Source of the DNA: Hypoxylon rubiginosum
Lineage: Eukaryota; Ascomycota; Sordariomycetes; Xylariales; Hypoxylaceae
Reading direction: 5' to 3'
Assembly (NCBI GenBank): GCA_902806565.1
Contig: CADCXA010000012.1
Span: 124,001-188,000 of the forward strand
Length of the DNA stretch: 64,000 nucleotides
A model generated the notes under the pieces. That model had not been told where the DNA came from and ran no database searches. It was given only the letters and a program-made list of their open reading frames with translations. The translations under genes and the position numbers were made by a program. Numbering within the stretch: position 1 is the first letter of the stretch; every line of letters begins with the position of its first letter. Positions 60,101-64,000 of the stretch are shown here, piece after piece.

Positions 60101-60539
60101 TGACGCCACCTTCGATAAAATCGTTTATGGCGAAAGAGAGAGCCATGACAAGGATAAGGACCATGGTCAAGCTGTTGGACACCTGTCTCAGGAGAATCTT
60201 CCACACGGATAGCCCTTGAGCTCCCTCCACCTTGTTTGGCCCATCGCGCTCCAGGCGACGAGCTGCCTCACCACTAGAGAGGCCATTTCTGACGTCGGTC
60301 TCGAGGAGCTGTTCTAGACTCTCAACTGCTAGAGTGTGAGGCTGAACGTGGTTCTCGAGAATGACAGAAGACTCAACCTTCTCTCCTCGGTTCTGGTTTG
60401 GAAGACCAGTTATGCTAGTGATAGTAGCTTTCGTTCCCTGGTTTCTGGGGCCAGGGGGAATTTCTGATGCGGCATTGGTGTAGCCACATATAGGAGGTTC
60501 AGTCGACTCCTCGACAACAGGTTGGTCTTCTATACCCAT
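57192..60539 (-). CDS. P-type cation ATPase, fungal type IID (ENA-like Na+/K+ exporter)
   Basis: Three exons, 60539-60067, 59989-58033 and 57971-57192, give 1069 residues. The P-type landmarks are present: the TGES dephosphorylation loop (about residue 230), the helix-4 IPES, the phosphorylated Asp in CSDKTGTLTQGK (about 414), the nucleotide-binding KGALEVML, MLTGDHIKTA, the hinge [21 protein letters not shown], and six C-terminal helices including the ILWANLITSSFLALGLG segment. The N-terminal cation-ATPase domain begins with TDVRNGLSSGEAARRLERDG. Sequence style and length fit the fungal ENA group, plasma-membrane pumps that expel Na+ or K+ at high pH or salt. A SERCA/PMR1-like Ca2+ role is less likely. 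Splicing restores the frame across both introns. Confidence 0.9.
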
Positions 60540-61036
60540 TCAGTGTTGGTTAGCAGATAGTATGCTGGTATGGATTAGAAAATCCGGCGAGAGGGATCTG
60601 GAAAGCCGGAGCGGAAGCGAGACGGTGGGGAGGGGGACGAGTTAGATATAATACGACTACTGACCCTCGTCAACCCCGCCGAGCTCGTCCATCGTGATCA
60701 TGTGGTCCATGGGCGAACCTGCGCCAAGGGGGAACCTCGACGCAAGTGAGGCGGATTGGGCATAGTATTCGTATTGGAGACATTGATTGGTGCTCTCGGC
60801 TTCGTCATAAGGAAGACTGCATGGGGAGAACAAGGAGTGGCGCACAGGGGACCACGGCGATTGGATGCCAAGCGAACGAGAGTGGCGGTTGATGGAACTA
60901 TGAGAACATCTAATAGGCACTTCGTAGTAATTGGTGGTTCGCGCGAAGGGTCAAGGTCTGATAAGGTAAGGTATACATGCCTACAAAGGTAGACATGATT
61001 TGGTTGGAAGATGGGTTGGAAAATGGGATGGAAGAG

Positions 61037-61080
61037 GAATGGAAGAGCCTTGGAAGAGCCTTGGAAGAGCCTTGGAAGCT
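61037..61080. repeat. TGGAAGAGCCT tandem repeat
   Basis: Three 11-base units in direct order plus a partial copy on each side. Confidence 0.8.
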
Positions 61081-61792
61081 TCTCCACCCCTTGTCGATTA
61101 CGACTCTGCATGACCTTGTCGTCTCCTTCTCGGCAGGCGGGCTGGTTGAGGCGACGCTTTACTCCATAGGGAAGGCCAAGGAGACTAAGAATCTCGGGGG
61201 TCTTGGGGGTCTCTTGGGGGGAACGCCATGAGCTGCCTTGCTGCTTGGTAAACAGTAGTTGCGACTAGATTTTAGATAGCTCATGTACCTACATGTATTC
61301 CAGTCTAAGGGGGGAGACTGTACCTACATATGTAGTACTAAGCTACATATATTTGAGATGTATGTAGGTACGTAATATGATGTAGGTATAATAGAACACG
61401 TTCAGTCCAGATAGTCTATAGAGGTTCAAGCTCATATCGTACGAAGTGAACAAGTTAAATACCCAATATACCTGACAAGGGATGAGGTACCTAGGAGGTA
61501 GGTAGGCAGCGAACTCTAAGAAGATAGGTAAAGAAGGGAAAAGGAAATTCTTCTACCCCGAGCTAATCTTTCTAGCCGGCTGCAAGACGAAACTTCCGTC
61601 ACGTCTTGATTCGATCGGTGCGGCGTCGAGATGACCGATCCGGCAGCTTCGGTGTATGTTTGCCCCACAAATCCATATTACTGTCGTTCCCGAAGAGGAG
61701 CAAAAGAGAAGTAGTTTAGGGGGTAGACTTACTACGATGCAAAATACGAATGTACGAATATACGAATGCGAGTGCATTCGATCTAGCCTTGT

Positions 61793-61820
61793 AATGAATG
61801 AATGAATGAATGAACGAATG
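61793..61820. repeat. (AATG)n microsatellite
   Basis: Five or six AATG units with one C substitution near the end. Confidence 0.85.
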
Positions 61821-61954
61821 TGTTTTTTAATTCCTTACTTTCCCCGTGTTTGTTGGGGTACTTATTAATAAGCATACCTAGGATGTAGGTACATGTACCT
61901 ATATGCGCCTAACCGCAGCTAAGCGATCCCCGGGGGTCGCACAAAGCTCTCGCC

Positions 61955-61987
61955 ATCCCGTCAGCCCGTCAGCCCGTCAGCCCGTCT
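61955..61987. repeat. CCCGTCAG tandem repeat
   Basis: Four 8-base units, the last truncated by CTCG. Confidence 0.85.
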
Positions 61988-62419
61988 CGTCCCACCATCC
62001 GAACAACAAACAGCGAACCCCTCCGCAATCCGTACTCCACCAGAAACCGGAAAGGGGGGTGGTAAGGGTGGGCCAATCCTCGCGATGAGGGGTAGGGCTG
62101 CTCCGATCATGTCTCCTGTGTGTCGATCGCCTTTCTTGTGTGTGTCTGTGTGTGAACACCAGTTTACAACATGATATCAGCCTTGCCTAGAATAATCCGA
62201 GCAACCAGTCTTATCTGCCAAGACTCTGGAACACGCAATATGGTTGAGGCTGGAGATCCATTGGTCTACTACGCTAATGGCGGTGAGTGGAAAGGGATGA
62301 GCGTCGTCCGTCTACTACCGGTCTACTACCAGTCTGTGTACCAATCTGTGTACCCCCTATAACACTCTTCATCTGAAACCCCTATTGGCCACTCGAATGC
62401 TAGGTACTATACCTATAGC

Positions 62420-64000
62420 TTATACTTGGGCATCAAAGACCTTTCTCCCCTTATACCAAGTTTGCATGACTCTTGCCTCCAGCAGCTTATTGGCGTCCCA
62501 CTCCATATCGACAACCGCCAAATCCGCCACCCGCCCGGCTTCCAGCCTCCCTGCCCACCGGTCGCCAAAGCAGCTATAAGCGGACCCCTCCGTGCCCGCC
62601 GCAAGGGCCGCCGCCAGCTCGAGCGCGAAGTGCGGGTTGACGCGATCCCCCAGTTCCGGCTCTCTGGCTGACCGTCGCGTCGTCGCCGTGTACGCGTTCT
62701 TCAGCGGCGCGTGAGGCGCCGTGGGGGCATCGGACCCGAGCGCGAGTACGGCGCCTCCGTCGGCAAACTCTTTGTACGCGAACGCGCGCTCGCAGCGGGA
62801 CGGCCCGAGCAGCGACGGCCAGGCGCGAAGGATGGCAGGGTCGCAATGAACCGGCTGGATCGAGGCGGTGATGCCTAACTTGCCCAACCGCGCTGCGTCT
62901 TCGGGCGATGCCAGCTCCAAGTGCTCGATTCGATGCCTGCGGCCCGGCGTAGCATTCTGTTCGAGGGCGTCGATGGCCATATTTATAGTCTTGTCGCCAA
63001 TCGCGTGTAAGGCGCATTGCAATCCTGCTGCGTCGGCCTTCCGCACCACCGGGCCCAGTTCTGCAAGTGACCAGATGGGCTCGCATGACACCCCGTTCGA
63101 ACTGTAGGGCTCTGAGAGTCCAGCGGTACAACCGTCGATGATGCCATCGCCGATCACTTTGATGCCCACAATGCGGCAGTCCGGACTGGTCTCCGCGTTG
63201 AAAAGGCGGTTGAGCTCGATGGCACGGTCGACCTGCGCAAGAGTCTCGGCCTCTGTCTTTCGTGGAGTGATAAGCCAATGGACGGCCACTCTGATAGACA
63301 ATGTCTCCCTCTGCCGTAGTATCTGTAAGGCTTCCCATGCGTTCTCGTCCATCGCCATCTCGATCAGTCCCGTATAACCGGATGCGTTATACGCCGTAAC
63401 CGCCCCTTTCAGTGCTGCCAGCTTCTCTTCCATCGGCGCAACCTTTGCTATGTATGGCCACACGATCGTAACAGCCGCCGCTTCCGACAGCAGCCCAGAT
63501 GCCCTGCCGTTACTGTCGCGATGTATTTTCCCACCTTCTGGGTCGGGCATGTCCTGGACTCTCATTTCATTAAGGGCTGCCGTGTTGCACCAGGTTGAGT
63601 GTAAATCCTTAGAGTCGATGAAAATCGGCCTAGGATCTAGATCATCTATCATACTGGCCAATGCCTCGCCGTCCGTCATCGAGTGCATCCATCCCTTAGT
63701 CATTATCCGAGCCGCGGATGGGTGGGCCGTCGCGAACTCCTTGATAGTCCTCCGAATATCTTGTAGATTCTTGCATGACTCCAGTCCCGCCTTTTGCAGT
63801 GACTGTCCTAGCATCAGGAAGTGCATATGTCCATCGATGAACCCGGGTAGGACTGTGTGGTTCCGCATGTCGTGCTTAACTACATCGGTAGCCTCGGCCG
63901 CCTTGATTTGCTCGTCGCTCAAGCTACCGACGTGGATGATCTTCCCGGAGCCATCAACTAGCACAGCGTCTGCAAACGAATGATCCTCGCCCTTCAGCCC
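62420..64000 (-). CDS. Amidohydrolase family 3 enzyme (YtcJ-like), 5' end outside window
   Basis: 526 residues are visible; the frame is open to the window edge and no start ATG lies inside, so the N-terminus is cut off. The metal-binding start of the amidohydrolase barrel, VLPGFIDGHMHF (the HxH pair), comes early. Later come GIKVIGDGIIDGCTAGLSEP, the histidine-bearing LQCALHAIGDKTINMAID and HRIEHLELASPEDAARLG, and the distal catalytic Asp in LALGSDAPTAPHAPLKNAY. A C-terminal beta-sandwich (GRVADLAVVDMEWDANKLLE) closes the fold. This is the amidohydrolase-3/YtcJ group: metal-dependent hydrolases of amides or imides, with mostly unknown substrates, usually cytosolic. The C-terminal third is GC-rich, which creates long shadow frames on the other strand. 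No intron is visible in the part seen. Confidence 0.88.
   Translation of the reverse strand, partial: GLKGEDHSFADAVLVDGSGKIIHVGSLSDEQIKAAEATDVVKHDMRNHTVLPGFIDGHMHFLMLGQSLQKAGLESCKNLQDIRRTIKEFATAHPSAARIMTKGWMHSMTDGEALASMIDDLDPRPIFIDSKDLHSTWCNTAALNEMRVQDMPDPEGGKIHRDSNGRASGLLSEAAAVTIVWPYIAKVAPMEEKLAALKGAVTAYNASGYTGLIEMAMDENAWEALQILRQRETLSIRVAVHWLITPRKTEAETLAQVDRAIELNRLFNAETSPDCRIVGIKVIGDGIIDGCTAGLSEPYSSNGVSCEPIWSLAELGPVVRKADAAGLQCALHAIGDKTINMAIDALEQNATPGRRHRIEHLELASPEDAARLGKLGITASIQPVHCDPAILRAWPSLLGPSRCERAFAYKEFADGGAVLALGSDAPTAPHAPLKNAYTATTRRSAREPELGDRVNPHFALELAAALAAGTEGSAYSCFGDRWAGRLEAGRVADLAVVDMEWDANKLLEARVMQTWYKGRKVFDAQV

Larger units (their letters stand above)
60540..62419. other. Spacer rich in short tandem repeats
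   Basis: Promoter of the cation ATPase and 3' flank of the amidohydrolase, both on the minus strand. It contains several simple repeats (61037-61080, 61793-61820, 61955-61987) and TAGGTACCTA words near 61489. No gene is supported. Confidence 0.6.

Noticed and set aside
62574..63338. Second minus-strand frame of 254 codons, Arg-rich
   Set aside because: A shifted-frame shadow of the GC-rich amidohydrolase, whose own frame carries all the family motifs.
1..64000. Secondary-metabolite cluster, CRISPR array or prophage
   Set aside because: There is no polyketide synthase, peptide synthetase or terpene cyclase, and no regularly spaced repeats or phage genes. The methyltransferase, pumps and oxidoreductases are scattered among housekeeping genes.

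Overview
The window is nuclear DNA of a filamentous ascomycete (Pezizomycotina, most likely a sordariomycete; I do not assign a genus). The evidence is spliceosomal introns of about 45-150 nt with GTRNGT donors, CTAAC-type branch points and YAG acceptors, together with typical fungal families: a PDR-type ABC pump, a Dal5-type permease, an ENA-like P-type ATPase, fructosyl amino-acid oxidase, Sam50, Ubc6, a PTH11-like rhodopsin-fold protein and an ankyrin-CorA fusion. Genes lie on both strands, mostly minus, and are separated by AT-richer, repeat-flecked spacers of 0.5-5.5 kb. I see no bacterial-style operons, CRISPR arrays, rRNA or complete tRNA.

Left part (1-11,300): a spacer carrying a 423-bp MITE with hAT hallmarks; a secreted PQQ-type sugar dehydrogenase (2865-4491, five exons); a zinc-free MDR oxidoreductase (5552-6481); and a small four-pass membrane protein (9086-9898). 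Middle-left (11,300-28,000): a 1509-residue PDR efflux pump (11304-16004); a 5.5-kb spacer with a G-quadruplex-prone tract and an odd GC-rich island (about 20040-21060); a secreted GH30 beta-1,6-glucanase-like enzyme (21557-23067); and an intron-dense anion/allantoate-type MFS permease (24274-26845, 16 exons).

Middle (28,000-41,500): an ankyrin-CorA fusion (28094-31607, five exons), a TMEM135-like membrane protein (32450-34363), an amino-acid/choline permease (35417-37152) and an 841-residue BTB-domain protein (38918-41443). Next comes a 4.2-kb desert (41444-45675) holding at least one broken, coding-like relic.

Right part (45,600-64,000): a rhodopsin-fold membrane protein (45676-47029), a fructosyl amino-acid oxidase (47739-49606), a GC-rich SAM methyltransferase (50109-50873), Sam50 (51506-53275), Ubc6 (54309-55219), an ENA-type cation ATPase (57192-60539) and the 3' part of an amidohydrolase (62420 to the window edge). 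Core genes (Sam50, Ubc6, TMEM135-like) are interleaved with accessory nutrient-uptake, efflux and hydrolase genes. They do not form a recognisable biosynthetic cluster.

Exon coordinates were worked out by hand from splice signals and reading-frame continuity. In every spliced model the exon lengths add up to a whole number of codons.
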